From: Desulfopila aestuarii DSM 18488
GTDB lineage: Bacteria; Desulfobacterota; Desulfobulbia; Desulfobulbales; Desulfocapsaceae
Direction: 5' to 3'
NCBI GenBank assembly: GCA_945863875.1
Contig: CAMBBS010000006.1
Coordinates: 86,568-150,567 of the forward strand
Length of the DNA: 64,000 bases
Position numbers and translations under genes: made by a program. Below, one piece after another: positions 44,729 through 53,008 of this stretch. Below the pieces are notes generated by a model, which saw nothing but the letters and a program-made list of their open reading frames with translations, was not told where the DNA came from and made no database searches. Within the stretch, counting starts at the first letter, position 1, and every line of letters begins with the position of its first letter.

Positions 44729-45523
44729 ATGCGGTCGTTGGCAGCCTCTCTTCTGGTGTTTGTTCTTTTTTGCGGCTGTACCAGCCGGATCCCCGAACCG
44801 GTCAGTTATCCCTATTCCCAGCAGGAAAAAATGCAGGCATCTGCCCATTGGGAAGTGTTGGCCGCGGACTTGGCCAATCGTATCAACCAGCAACTTATTA
44901 TAACCGATAACATTAACAAGGCTGTCTTTGTCAAGGAGACTTGCGGCGATGAGGCAATTCCCTGCCAACCCAATGAAACAAGCAGCTTCAATGAGGCCTT
45001 CCGTGATTTACTGATAACCAATCTTTTCGGATACGGTGTACCAACGCACAGCCGGATGGACGAAAAAGCGATTACAATAGATTATAAAGTCCAGATTGTT
45101 TATCACCACTCCGATCGTATCCGCAGTGTGCAGCCGGGGGTTTTGACTGGTCTGTCTGCTGCTGTAATGGTCTTGTATAATGCCCCCAGTGAGCTTATAA
45201 TCCTGGCGTCGGGCATGGCTGCCGATATCGCCAATACCAGTCTGGTGCAGAACGGACACTACGAGGTGATTATTACCACCTCAATGGTGCTTAAGGATCA
45301 ATATCTCTTCAGGGCATCAGATATTTACTATATCAATGATGAGGATTTTTTTCATTACCAGGAAAATATGGTGCAAACGAAAACTATCATGCTCTCCGCC
45401 AATAAGCGACGGGAACCGGCCGTCGTCGAGGAATCACCACAAGTGGCGGCAGCCGCAAACCCTGTAGTAGGTTCCGGGACGGCCTTTACCGACAAAACAA
45501 AATCATCGAAGGAAACAGATTGA
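44729..45523 (+). CDS. Outer-membrane-type lipoprotein of unknown function
   Basis: A 264-residue secreted lipoprotein. A signal peptide ends in the lipobox LFCGC (modified Cys near residue 18). The mature part has no family I recognise; a hydrophobic, Gly/Ala-rich stretch (VLTGLSAAVMVLYNAP, then LIILASGMAAD, near residues 137-165) lies in its middle. The ATG at 44729 has GGAG seven bases upstream; starts at 44645 or 44699 are less convincing. Its TGA overlaps the ATG of a FlgO-type lipoprotein, so the two are made together and may form one outer-membrane complex. Confidence 0.8.
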   Translation: MRSLAASLLVFVLFCGCTSRIPEPVSYPYSQQEKMQASAHWEVLAADLANRINQQLIITDNINKAVFVKETCGDEAIPCQPNETSSFNEAFRDLLITNLFGYGVPTHSRMDEKAITIDYKVQIVYHHSDRIRSVQPGVLTGLSAAVMVLYNAPSELIILASGMAADIANTSLVQNGHYEVIITTSMVLKDQYLFRASDIYYINDEDFFHYQENMVQTKTIMLSANKRREPAVVEESPQVAAAANPVVGSGTAFTDKTKSSKETD

Positions 45524-46188
45524 TGATGCGATGTAAAATTCCACATCCCTTCCCCTCTTCGTCTTCGGCAGCACGGTCCATCACCTTTGTCGTCCTTGTG
45601 TGCATACTCTTTTTTTACAGCGGCTGTGCATCCTTTAACTGCACCCGGCTGGAAACCATTCTTGGCAACAAGACTAATTTGATACAATTCTCTTATACCA
45701 TCGCAGAACATCTGACGGAGAGAGCCCGGCCTTCACTCGTACCAAGACATCCGGATATGCCTGTTCTTGTCACTACCTTTGTTGATAACAATGACCTGCG
45801 CCAGACTTCCCGCCTGGGTCGTGTTCTCCAGGAACACGTCGCCTCCAGGCTTGTTCAGCTCGGCTATACGGTGCGAGAAATGAAACTCGCGGCCACGCTG
45901 CAGATAACCCCCCAATCCGGCGAAACGATACTCTCAAGGGATCTCGCCCAACTCAGTGCCGGACAGCAGGCACAGGCGATACTGGTCGGGACAATCTCCA
46001 GATCCAATCGAATACTGTATATTTCTGCCCGGCTTATAAATCCGGTCAATAATAATATCCTGGCAACAGATGATTATCAACTGTGCATGGATGATGATAT
46101 TCTGGCCATGTTCGACCTGCAGCGTCAGCCTGAGCGCGACCGGCCCATTGAAGAACCACGGCAACCCTTCCTCAACGCAATCCTCTAA
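45523..46188 (+). CDS. FlgO-domain lipoprotein
   Basis: A 221-residue protein with an N-terminal signal and lipobox YSGC (Cys near residue 34), followed by a FlgO-type domain. LIQFSYTIAEHLTERARP, PVLVTTFVDNNDL, SRLGRVLQEHVASRLVQLGY, and QAILVGTISRSNRILYISAR are the recognisable segments. In Vibrio, FlgO and FlgP are outer-membrane lipoproteins needed for motility, but FlgO-like domains also occur away from flagella. It starts inside the stop of the preceding lipoprotein gene (TGATG) and precedes an SDR gene by 11 bp. No flagellar gene is present in the window. Confidence 0.8.
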   Translation: MMRCKIPHPFPSSSSAARSITFVVLVCILFFYSGCASFNCTRLETILGNKTNLIQFSYTIAEHLTERARPSLVPRHPDMPVLVTTFVDNNDLRQTSRLGRVLQEHVASRLVQLGYTVREMKLAATLQITPQSGETILSRDLAQLSAGQQAQAILVGTISRSNRILYISARLINPVNNNILATDDYQLCMDDDILAMFDLQRQPERDRPIEEPRQPFLNAIL

Positions 46189-46199
46189 CTGCCCAAACA

Positions 46200-47027
46200 A
46201 TGCAACTACTTGGCAAAACTGCACTTATCCCCGGGGCTTCACGGCCAATAGGACGGACTATCGCCCGCAAATTCGCCGGCCATGGAGCGACGCTGATCCT
46301 GCCGGTTTATGACTGGCCGGAATCGATTTTGGAAATGCAGGAAGAGTTTACCGCCGAGGGATTCAATTTTTTTATCTTTTCGGCCGATCTGCGAGTAAAA
46401 GAACACGTCGTGCGACTCGGAGAATTTATCAAGAAAAAGACCCAGTCTCTCGATTTTCTTATTAATAATATAGAACGCGGCGGCATGCCGGTAGTGCACG
46501 GCAGCTATGATCTCCCGCAGAATGAGGACCAGTGGGACGTCGAATTTGACACAACCGTCAAGGCCAAGTGGCTCCTCTTTCACCACCTTCTGCCGCTCAT
46601 GCATGGGAGAACCGGAGGTGCTGTGGTGAATATCTCCTCTATCGCCGGGATCACCGGCAGAAGCGGGCCGGCAGCAGTGTTCTTTAATGACGGGTACAGC
46701 GCTGCCAGCAAAGCTATCCAGCTCCTCACGGAAACCTGGGCCCGGGAAGCGGCACCGGCTCTTCGAGTCAACGAGCTGGTTCTCGGTCTCATCCGAAGCA
46801 GGCACGGTGAGGACACGCGGGGATGGGCGACTCTCTCCGCTCAGGAAAAGAAGTCCATAGAGGGCGACGTCCTCCTGGGCCGCACCGGTTTTCCCCAGGA
46901 AGTCGCCGATGCCGTCTATTTCCTGGCAGTGCAGGCCACCTATATTACCGGTGCAAGCCTGCGCATGGACGGCGGTTTTATCTTAGGCGGGAATAAAGTG
47001 CCGCCTATGCCCCATGGTATTCTCTGA
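46200..47027 (+). CDS. SDR-family oxidoreductase
   Basis: A 275-residue classical short-chain dehydrogenase. The glycine motif is GASRPIG (residues 13-19), INN is near 90, a catalytic serine lies in VNISSIAG near 145, and YSAASK (Tyr and Lys) near 165. The C-terminal TYITGASLRMDGGFILGG is typical of FabG-like enzymes. The usual TGxxxGIG is changed to PGASRPIG. It probably shares a transcript with the two lipoprotein genes. The substrate is unknown, and its end converges on a HEAT-like gene. Confidence 0.88.
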   Translation: MQLLGKTALIPGASRPIGRTIARKFAGHGATLILPVYDWPESILEMQEEFTAEGFNFFIFSADLRVKEHVVRLGEFIKKKTQSLDFLINNIERGGMPVVHGSYDLPQNEDQWDVEFDTTVKAKWLLFHHLLPLMHGRTGGAVVNISSIAGITGRSGPAAVFFNDGYSAASKAIQLLTETWAREAAPALRVNELVLGLIRSRHGEDTRGWATLSAQEKKSIEGDVLLGRTGFPQEVADAVYFLAVQATYITGASLRMDGGFILGGNKVPPMPHGIL

Positions 47028-47086
47028 CATGAGCGATCAAAACAACAGGCAATTCACTTCTCGGATGGCAGCAGGCTCGACCATAC

Positions 47087-47797
47087 TTAGCCATTACACT
47101 CCTTGGGGTCGAGAGCTCTTTGCACGATCTCGGCAACGGATATCTCATGGATGTCGTTACCGAGGAAGAGACGCAACGGCTCATCACATTTTGCAAAACG
47201 CTTGATTTGCTCTATACCGGCCTCAACGCCAAGTATGCCGAGGCACCAGATCGCTAAACCAACCACATGCAGGTCGGAAGATTCGAGATAGGCACTCACT
47301 TCGTCAATTATTTTCCATTCAAGCATCTCCTGCCGATGCCCCAGGCACAATCGGCCGATCCCCCATAACAGGCCACGCTGCAGCATCGGTAATTCGAGAT
47401 AATTGCCGTCTTGATACAGCTCCTCGCCGTCTTCGCGCATATAGGAGAGCAGCATATGCAGGTATTCTTTGCGTAATTGTGCGCTATGGCACATTATTTC
47501 AGCCAGAGCTTCAGGCGCCCCCCATCCTATTCCTCCGGACTCATCATTGAGCATCCAGAGGAAACGGCGCATGACCATCCGCGCTGCCTCCAGATCCTTT
47601 TCGGCCATCGCCGGGACAAGCCGGCCGAAACAACACACCGCATGCCAGCGCACCTTTTCAACCGGATGACAGAGCGCTATAAATAGAGGATTAAGAAGAC
47701 TGCGGGCGGGATAGCGACCAAGTCGCTGGTAGATCTCTTCAAGACTGGACTCTTGCAAGAGATTTAGCACTTCTTTTTTCAGCTGTCTTCTGTTCAT
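47087..47797 (-). CDS. HEAT-like repeat protein, DVU0298 family
   Basis: A 236-residue all-helical protein resembling the DVU0298-type family of sulfate reducers, built from HEAT/PBS-like helical repeats. Recognisable parts are LNPLFIALCHPVEKVRWHAV near residue 35, GIGWGAPEALAEIM near 90, QRGLLWGIGRL near 140, and a last repeat HVVGLAIWCLGILG near 180. Such repeats usually mediate protein contacts; no catalytic motif is seen. It follows the cNMP/DUF4388 gene on the same strand by 87 bp. The function is unknown. Confidence 0.75.
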   Translation of the reverse strand: MNRRQLKKEVLNLLQESSLEEIYQRLGRYPARSLLNPLFIALCHPVEKVRWHAVCCFGRLVPAMAEKDLEAARMVMRRFLWMLNDESGGIGWGAPEALAEIMCHSAQLRKEYLHMLLSYMREDGEELYQDGNYLELPMLQRGLLWGIGRLCLGHRQEMLEWKIIDEVSAYLESSDLHVVGLAIWCLGILGVEAGIEQIKRFAKCDEPLRLFLGNDIHEISVAEIVQRALDPKECNG

Positions 47798-47884
47798 TTC
47801 GAATTTCCTTTTTAAGCAAAATTCACATCGGTCAAGCTATAACGACAAACTGCAGTAGTAAAAAAACATTGCCGCAATCTCATA

Positions 47885-48964
47885 TCATCCATGTGAGTCA
47901 TCAAGGCGCTTCATCCCTTCCATGAGCATGCCCATGAAACCCCCGATGACGTCGAGGGATTTCTCTTTCTCCGTCAGACCATGGGTGAATTTAAAGCGCC
48001 CGTTGTCAATCGATAAAATTCTGTAGAAAGCATCTTTACCTGACCATATCTCAAATTCGGCATCGACCAGTTCCCCTTCATTGAAGGTGATCACCGCCCT
48101 TTTATCCTCGAACTCAAGATTGAGCCTGCCGGTCTTTTGATTCGAGTTGATCATTTGACAGAGTTCCACCGGGGCGATATCCGATAGCTGGCCAACCATA
48201 CCGGACGACAACTCTTCCGCCCTCTGCATGTTCATTTTGGTGATCCTGCTCACCAGAAGCTTATAGAAATACACCTGGAGAGCGGGAAAACGATTGAGAA
48301 CATGGCGAAAGTTCTTCTGGTTCATAATGGCCACTTGACAGGGCTCGACGGCCATAATGGTCGTGGAAACGCGATCCCCGGACAGCAGGCTCATTTCCCC
48401 GAAAACTTCACCTTTTTTCAATTCGGCAAGGGCTACGCCATGATCGTCAATAACCTCAGCCCTCCCCGACAAAAGGATGAAAAGCCTGTCTCCCGGATCA
48501 CCCTCTTGCGCGATTGGAAACTGCCAGGGAACATCATTTAGTTCAAGTAAAGTGGCGAGGTCGAGCAGGTCTTCAGAGGAAAGTGATGAAAAAATCTCCA
48601 CCGACTGCAAAAGCCCGGCAAAACTGCTCGTCTCTTTGATTTTGTCCCGGCGCTCAGCCGCGGCAAGCAACTTCATCTGCAGCGTGGCGAATCCTTTATC
48701 CTTTTTAAATTCGAAACGAATAACTCCTTCACATCCACCGCATTCGAATTTGACCTTCTGGTTGCCTACATGGAAATAATTCTCATAGCTACTATCGGCA
48801 GAGGTAATCACGATAAGCTCTTTTGCCAGGGTAAGGCAGGTCGGTTTACTCGCCGGCAGGTTGAGAATGCCTTCGCTGACCCGCAACTCTTCCCGAACAT
48901 TGTACAGGGGACAATGATCTTCTTCGGTAATGATAAAAACACCATCTCGAAACTGCATAGACAT
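47885..48964 (-). CDS. Cyclic-nucleotide-binding and DUF4388 protein
   Basis: A 359-residue cytoplasmic protein. An N-terminal region (about 1-110) holds the cysteine motif ECGGCEG and may bind metal. A CAP-type cyclic-nucleotide domain follows (about 118-245; GDRLFILLSGRAEV, then GEVFGEMSLLSGDRVSTT), and then a DUF4388/PATAN-like domain (about 258-355; PVELCQMINSNQKTGRLNLE, then FNEGELVDAEF). DUF4388 domains occur with two-component and gliding-type signalling. No DNA-binding domain is present, so it is an adaptor or sensor rather than a CRP-like regulator. The upstream three-TM gene ends 5 bp before it. Confidence 0.85.
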   Translation of the reverse strand: MSMQFRDGVFIITEEDHCPLYNVREELRVSEGILNLPASKPTCLTLAKELIVITSADSSYENYFHVGNQKVKFECGGCEGVIRFEFKKDKGFATLQMKLLAAAERRDKIKETSSFAGLLQSVEIFSSLSSEDLLDLATLLELNDVPWQFPIAQEGDPGDRLFILLSGRAEVIDDHGVALAELKKGEVFGEMSLLSGDRVSTTIMAVEPCQVAIMNQKNFRHVLNRFPALQVYFYKLLVSRITKMNMQRAEELSSGMVGQLSDIAPVELCQMINSNQKTGRLNLEFEDKRAVITFNEGELVDAEFEIWSGKDAFYRILSIDNGRFKFTHGLTEKEKSLDVIGGFMGMLMEGMKRLDDSHG

Positions 48965-48969
48965 CCCAC

Positions 48970-49299
48970 TCAGTCAGATCTGCCGAAAAAGAGATAGATG
49001 ACAAAACCCAGAACTGCGGCTCCGCCAAAAATTACCGGCAGTATTTTGTTGATTTGGATCTCACCATCGACAAGAAGAGAGTTCATATAATTCGTGCCGG
49101 ATGCCCACCAGATTGCCACAAATATTGCAATAATTATAAGATCCTTCCATTTCTGCCGAAAGAGGCTGTAGAGGACCAGCACAGCAAAAGGAATGATAAA
49201 CCACGGATTGGTAAACAACCCGACGAAATCAACATCTTTGATTTGCTCCTGAATATGCGTCGAAGCAAACCAATCTTTGATATTTGTGAAAAACTCCAT
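48970..49299 (-). CDS. Small three-TM membrane protein
   Basis: A 109-residue protein with three predicted membrane helices: residues about 33-47 (FIIPFAVLVLYSLF), 53-67 (LIIIAIFVAIWWASG) and 85-105 (ILPVIFGGAAVLGFVIYLFF). A short amphipathic N-terminus precedes them. It matches no family I recognise. It begins a leftward unit with the cNMP/DUF4388 protein only 5 bp downstream, so it may anchor or report to that protein. Confidence 0.75.
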   Translation of the reverse strand: MEFFTNIKDWFASTHIQEQIKDVDFVGLFTNPWFIIPFAVLVLYSLFRQKWKDLIIIAIFVAIWWASGTNYMNSLLVDGEIQINKILPVIFGGAAVLGFVIYLFFGRSD

Positions 49300-49659
49300 A
49301 CCTTATCTCTCCAGTTTCAATAGACAATGACGCATCGTTATTTTTACCAACACCGGCAGATTACTGAAAAAAAGTATAGCACAATTACAAGACGCATACC
49401 CAATACTAAAATTCTATTTATCTCACTATCGACGAAATAATGGTTGTTCTCATTTTTCATGCCGGCGTCTTTTTTTCTGGTCTTTTCGCCCTTTGTCCGC
49501 TATGCACAGCCTGTGCCCACCATTCTCGAATGGGTTTCATTACCTTTCCAGGTATCCGGCTGTCAATGTCCAATCAGACCGGGAGGCTATTGCCATAAGA
49601 GAGCTGTGTTGTACAATACGCTTACAAACGTTATGTTATCGACACATTCGGAGCAGAAG
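49300..49659. other. Non-coding gap between the three-TM gene and aroK
   Basis: A 360-bp divergent intergenic region. It holds in-frame extensions of the aroK frame and a 52-codon frame from 49440, neither with a good ribosome-binding site. It presumably contains promoters for both directions; none stood out. No repeat or RNA gene was recognised. Confidence 0.5.
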
Positions 49660-50169
49660 ATGAAGAGACAAAAGTCCAATATCATATTAATCGGCATGCC
49701 GGGGTCAGGCAAAAGCACCGTTGGCGTTATCCTGGCAAAAATGCTGGCGAAAAGATATCTTGATACCGATATTCTCCTGCAGAACCTGAACAAGAGGAGT
49801 CTGCAGGATATCGTCGACAAAGAAGGTCATATGGCTCTTCGTGAAATCGAGCAAGAGGTGCTCCTTGGCATCCGATGCAGAAATCATATCATAGCAACGG
49901 GAGGAAGTGCCGCCTACAGCGAGCAGGCGATGATGCATCTGAAAGATGAAGGGATTATCGTTTTTCTGCATGCCGATCTCCCCGCTCTCAAGCAACGCAT
50001 CCACAATTATGAAACCAGAGGTCTGGCCAAACGGCCAGAGCAGAGCTTCCAGGATCTTTTTGAAGAACGGCGGGTACTGTATGAGAAATATGCCGACATA
50101 ACCGTGCAGAGCTCAAATCTGACCCAGGATCAAGTCTGCGAGGCAATTGTCGCCCAGCTCCCCGTCTAA
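49660..50169 (+). CDS. aroK: Shikimate kinase-like protein
   Basis: A 169-residue P-loop kinase of shikimate kinase length. Walker A GMPGSGKSTVG is at residues 12-22, the shikimate/Mg aspartate is in YLDTDILLQ near 35, arginine lies in ALREIEQEVL near 59, the substrate loop is ATGGSAAYS near 78 (the family norm is ATGGGAV), and the lid arginine region ETRGLAKRP is near 117. The ATG at 49660 has GGAGCAGAAG upstream; the frame is open 72 codons further back but that part is not protein-like for this family. The GGG-to-GGS change makes the substrate slightly less certain. Confidence 0.78.
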   Translation: MKRQKSNIILIGMPGSGKSTVGVILAKMLAKRYLDTDILLQNLNKRSLQDIVDKEGHMALREIEQEVLLGIRCRNHIIATGGSAAYSEQAMMHLKDEGIIVFLHADLPALKQRIHNYETRGLAKRPEQSFQDLFEERRVLYEKYADITVQSSNLTQDQVCEAIVAQLPV

Positions 50170-50197
50170 AAACGGCCATTCGCAAGGAAAGGAAATC

Positions 50198-51088
50198 ATG
50201 AAAACACTCATTACCGGGAGTGCCGGGTTGGTTGGCAGCGCACTTGTGGAATATCTGTTTACACAAGGGCATACCGTACACTGTCTCAAACGCAATCGGC
50301 TGGCTGAGGCAGATAATTTCTGGGCGACTACCGATCTTTCCAAGAATTCGGACAGTATATTTCAGACCGTTATCCATCTTGCCGGAGAAAATGTCGCCCA
50401 GGGGCGCTGGACAGAGAGGAAAAAGCAGCAGATCCTGTTCAGCAGGCTCGAGGGCACGAAGAGACTTGTTGACTATATTTCCACGCTGCAGGAAAAACCC
50501 GGCGTTTTTCTATGTGCGTCGGCCATCGGCTATTATGGCAGCAGAGGAGATGAGATTCTTGACGAAAACAGCGCACTCGGCAGTGGTTTTTTAGCCGATG
50601 TCTGCCGACAATGGGAAAGGGAAACCCAGCGCCTGGTTACAATGGGGGTCCGGGTGGTAAACCTCCGTTTTGGCATGATTCTCAGCCCTCGGGGCGGCGC
50701 CCTGCATAAAATGATACCGCCCTTTCAGGCACGTTTAGGCGGTATTATCGGCAGCGGCAAACAGTACATCAGCTGGATCAGTATAAGAGATCTCGTCCAA
50801 ATCGTCGGTTTTCTCATTAACAGGGATCATATCAGCGGTCCGGTTAACATCGTCTCGCCGATCCAGACCACCAACGGGGGACTAACAAAAGCTCTTGGCA
50901 AAGCACTCAACCGATGGACACCGTTCAAGATACCAACGTTTATGGCACGACTCGTTTTCGGCGAGATGGCCGACGAAATGCTGTTGAGCAGCAGTCGTGT
51001 CACACCGAAAGTTCTGCTGGAGTCCGGTTACGAATTCAGCGATCAATCGCTCGATGCCGTTTTGAAGTTCTGTATTGAGAAGCAATAG
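50198..51088 (+). CDS. TIGR01777-family NAD-dependent epimerase
   Basis: A 296-residue extended SDR of the YfcH/TIGR01777 family. GSAGLVGSALVEYL is at residues 7-20, VIHLAGENVAQGRWTERKKQ near 65, SAIGYYGSRGDE near 108, a VRFGMILSPRGGAL-like block near 162, and the C-terminal DEMLLSSSRVTPKVLLESGY. Plant relatives act in chloroplast division, while the bacterial role is unknown. The ATG at 50198 follows AAGGAAAGGAAATC and lies 28 bp after aroK, so the two are probably co-transcribed. Confidence 0.93.
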   Translation: MKTLITGSAGLVGSALVEYLFTQGHTVHCLKRNRLAEADNFWATTDLSKNSDSIFQTVIHLAGENVAQGRWTERKKQQILFSRLEGTKRLVDYISTLQEKPGVFLCASAIGYYGSRGDEILDENSALGSGFLADVCRQWERETQRLVTMGVRVVNLRFGMILSPRGGALHKMIPPFQARLGGIIGSGKQYISWISIRDLVQIVGFLINRDHISGPVNIVSPIQTTNGGLTKALGKALNRWTPFKIPTFMARLVFGEMADEMLLSSSRVTPKVLLESGYEFSDQSLDAVLKFCIEKQ

Positions 51089-51202
51089 CTGCGGCAGGCA
51101 GCAACAAAACATTATCTCCCTGCATATCCACCCAGGGGCGGCCCTGCATAAAGCCGTAGACCAGCCCATGGGTGTTTTTTAAAAGGAGCTGCTTTTCTGC
51201 GC

Positions 51203-52099
51203 CTATCGTTTACCGGTAATTCTCTGCACCGCTTCTTCATACCTCTGTTTCGTCTTCTCGATTATATCTTTCGGTAAAGGCGGTGCCGGCGGCGTTTTGT
51301 GCCAATCTAACGTGGAGAGATAGTCTCGTAAAAACTGTTTATCAAAACTTGGTTGAGATTTTCCCGATTTATAGAGGTCCACCGGCCAGAAACGCGACGA
51401 GTCAGGCGTCAATACTTCATCAATTAAAATCAGTCGGCCGTCAAGCTCACCCAATTCAAATTTGGTATCCGCTATAATGATGCCCCTGGTAAGGGCATAG
51501 TCTGCCGCTTTTTTATACAAAGCAAGACAGATAGCGGCGATCTCTTCCGCCCTTTTTGTCCCGACGATGTCCATCATCTGCTGCAATGAAATGTTTTCGT
51601 CGTGGTCGCCAAGATCGGCCTTGGTCGAAGGGGTGAACAGCGGTTCCGGAAACTTCTCCGATTCCTGCATTCCCCTGGGCAACTGAAAGCCGCAAACGAC
51701 CGGATCTTTCGTATAGGCGCTCCAGAAAGACCCGGAGATATACCCCCGGACGATGCACTCAATGGACAGCGGTCGGGTCTTCTTCACCAGCATCGACCGC
51801 CCCTGTAACTGCTCGGCATAGGGCTGACACACTGACGGATACGCTGCAACATCGGCGGTAATGAGATGATTCTCAACGATGTCCTGCAGCAGATCAAACC
51901 AGAAAAGGGAGAGCTCGGTTAACACCGCTCCCTTGCCCGGAATGGCGTCATCCATAATGACATCATAGGCCGAGATGCGATCTGTAGCTACCATAAGGAG
52001 CTTATCGTCGTGGCCTGGTATTGCATACATATCACGAACTTTTCCTCGGTGCTTGAGGACCAGCATCGGAAAATCGGTCGTTGTTACAGGTGTTGTCAT
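51203..52099 (-). CDS. purC: Phosphoribosylaminoimidazole-succinocarboxamide synthase
   Basis: A 298-residue SAICAR synthetase of purine biosynthesis, joining aspartate to CAIR with ATP. HRGKVRDMYAIPG is near residue 15, ATDRISAYDVIM near 40, the substrate segment ECIVRGYISGSFWSAY near 110, and IIADTKFELG plus LIDEVLTPDSSRFW near 205-240. It is slightly longer than E. coli PurC (237) and matches the longer bacterial/yeast type. It ends the leftward menaquinone operon, 42 bp after the DUF3108 gene. Confidence 0.96.
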   Translation of the reverse strand: MTTPVTTTDFPMLVLKHRGKVRDMYAIPGHDDKLLMVATDRISAYDVIMDDAIPGKGAVLTELSLFWFDLLQDIVENHLITADVAAYPSVCQPYAEQLQGRSMLVKKTRPLSIECIVRGYISGSFWSAYTKDPVVCGFQLPRGMQESEKFPEPLFTPSTKADLGDHDENISLQQMMDIVGTKRAEEIAAICLALYKKAADYALTRGIIIADTKFELGELDGRLILIDEVLTPDSSRFWPVDLYKSGKSQPSFDKQFLRDYLSTLDWHKTPPAPPLPKDIIEKTKQRYEEAVQRITGKR

Positions 52100-52141
52100 G
52101 TTCTGTTGCTCCTTGCAATCCGTTTTATTATTTAGCGCAGG

Positions 52142-53008
52142 TTAACGCATCTCTTTATTTACCGCAGAATACCTTTTACAGGCGGGATTTTCATATGCCG
52201 CAAGATCAGCCGTCAGGGAGCCGATAATAATCTTTGAAGTGATCCGTACCGGAACGCGGCAATCATCATCGGTATAATAGATTACCGTATCCCCTTTTTT
52301 GTCATACAAGCCCTTAAAAGTCATAACCGGCATAATCGCAACTGTTGTCACCGGGCCAAGAATCGACGCAGCGATTTTTTTCTGCACCACCGCATGAACG
52401 ATCACCTCCACCCTCTTTTTATCGGCAAAGGTCGGAACGACAAATTTTTTGCCGATTGCAAACGGCATCAGGCGACTATTGAAAAAAGATGAGAATTCAT
52501 TGTTTGTCTCCCCGTCAATATCATATTCATCACCTGGTTTTTCATTTTTTTTGTATCGGACAGAGCCTTTTTCCTGATCAAATTCGATCACCCGGTGCGC
52601 TTTATAACGATACCCCTCTTTCTGCCAGATCTCGTAATGATAGGGCAGCCTGTTGGGCCCCCGCACTTTGGTGACATGGACGTCTTCAATCGGATAAATG
52701 AGATTGACGGCCCCGTTTTTCGTCGTGACAACCGCCGTGATTTGATACCCTTCATCTACTTCGGGCAGGTCGGTAACCACCAGAGACAGCTCCCCTATTT
52801 TGATACCTCCGGTCCAGAAAACATCGTAGAGGAGTTTTTCCTGCCCGGAGTAGCCGACCGGAAGGAGCTGAGGATCGATCACCCCTAAAGGAATATCAGA
52901 GGTGGTAGGTGCCGGGGAGTCACTCATCTCGGCCCGGGCGACGCTACAATGAAGTATTAAGACGGCGAGTGAAATGACAATTTGTCTTATTTTCAGCACC
53001 GTCATCAT
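52142..53008 (-). CDS. DUF3108-family exported protein
   Basis: A 288-residue protein with an N-terminal signal peptide (hydrophobic residues about 8-24, ending ARA). The mature part is beta-rich and typical of DUF3108: EKLLYDVFWTGGIKIGE near residue 58, YHYEIWQKEGYRYK near 115, and GLYDKKGDTVIYYTDDD near 232. A periplasmic or outer-membrane role is expected, but the function of the family is unknown. It overlaps ubiA by 4 nt inside the menaquinone operon. Confidence 0.88.
   Translation of the reverse strand: MMTVLKIRQIVISLAVLILHCSVARAEMSDSPAPTTSDIPLGVIDPQLLPVGYSGQEKLLYDVFWTGGIKIGELSLVVTDLPEVDEGYQITAVVTTKNGAVNLIYPIEDVHVTKVRGPNRLPYHYEIWQKEGYRYKAHRVIEFDQEKGSVRYKKNEKPGDEYDIDGETNNEFSSFFNSRLMPFAIGKKFVVPTFADKKRVEVIVHAVVQKKIAASILGPVTTVAIMPVMTFKGLYDKKGDTVIYYTDDDCRVPVRITSKIIIGSLTADLAAYENPACKRYSAVNKEMR

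Noticed and set aside
49440..49598. 52-codon hydrophobic frame upstream of aroK
   Set aside because: It starts with a signal-like stretch but has no ribosome-binding site and an implausible His/Cys-rich middle; it overlaps another spurious frame.
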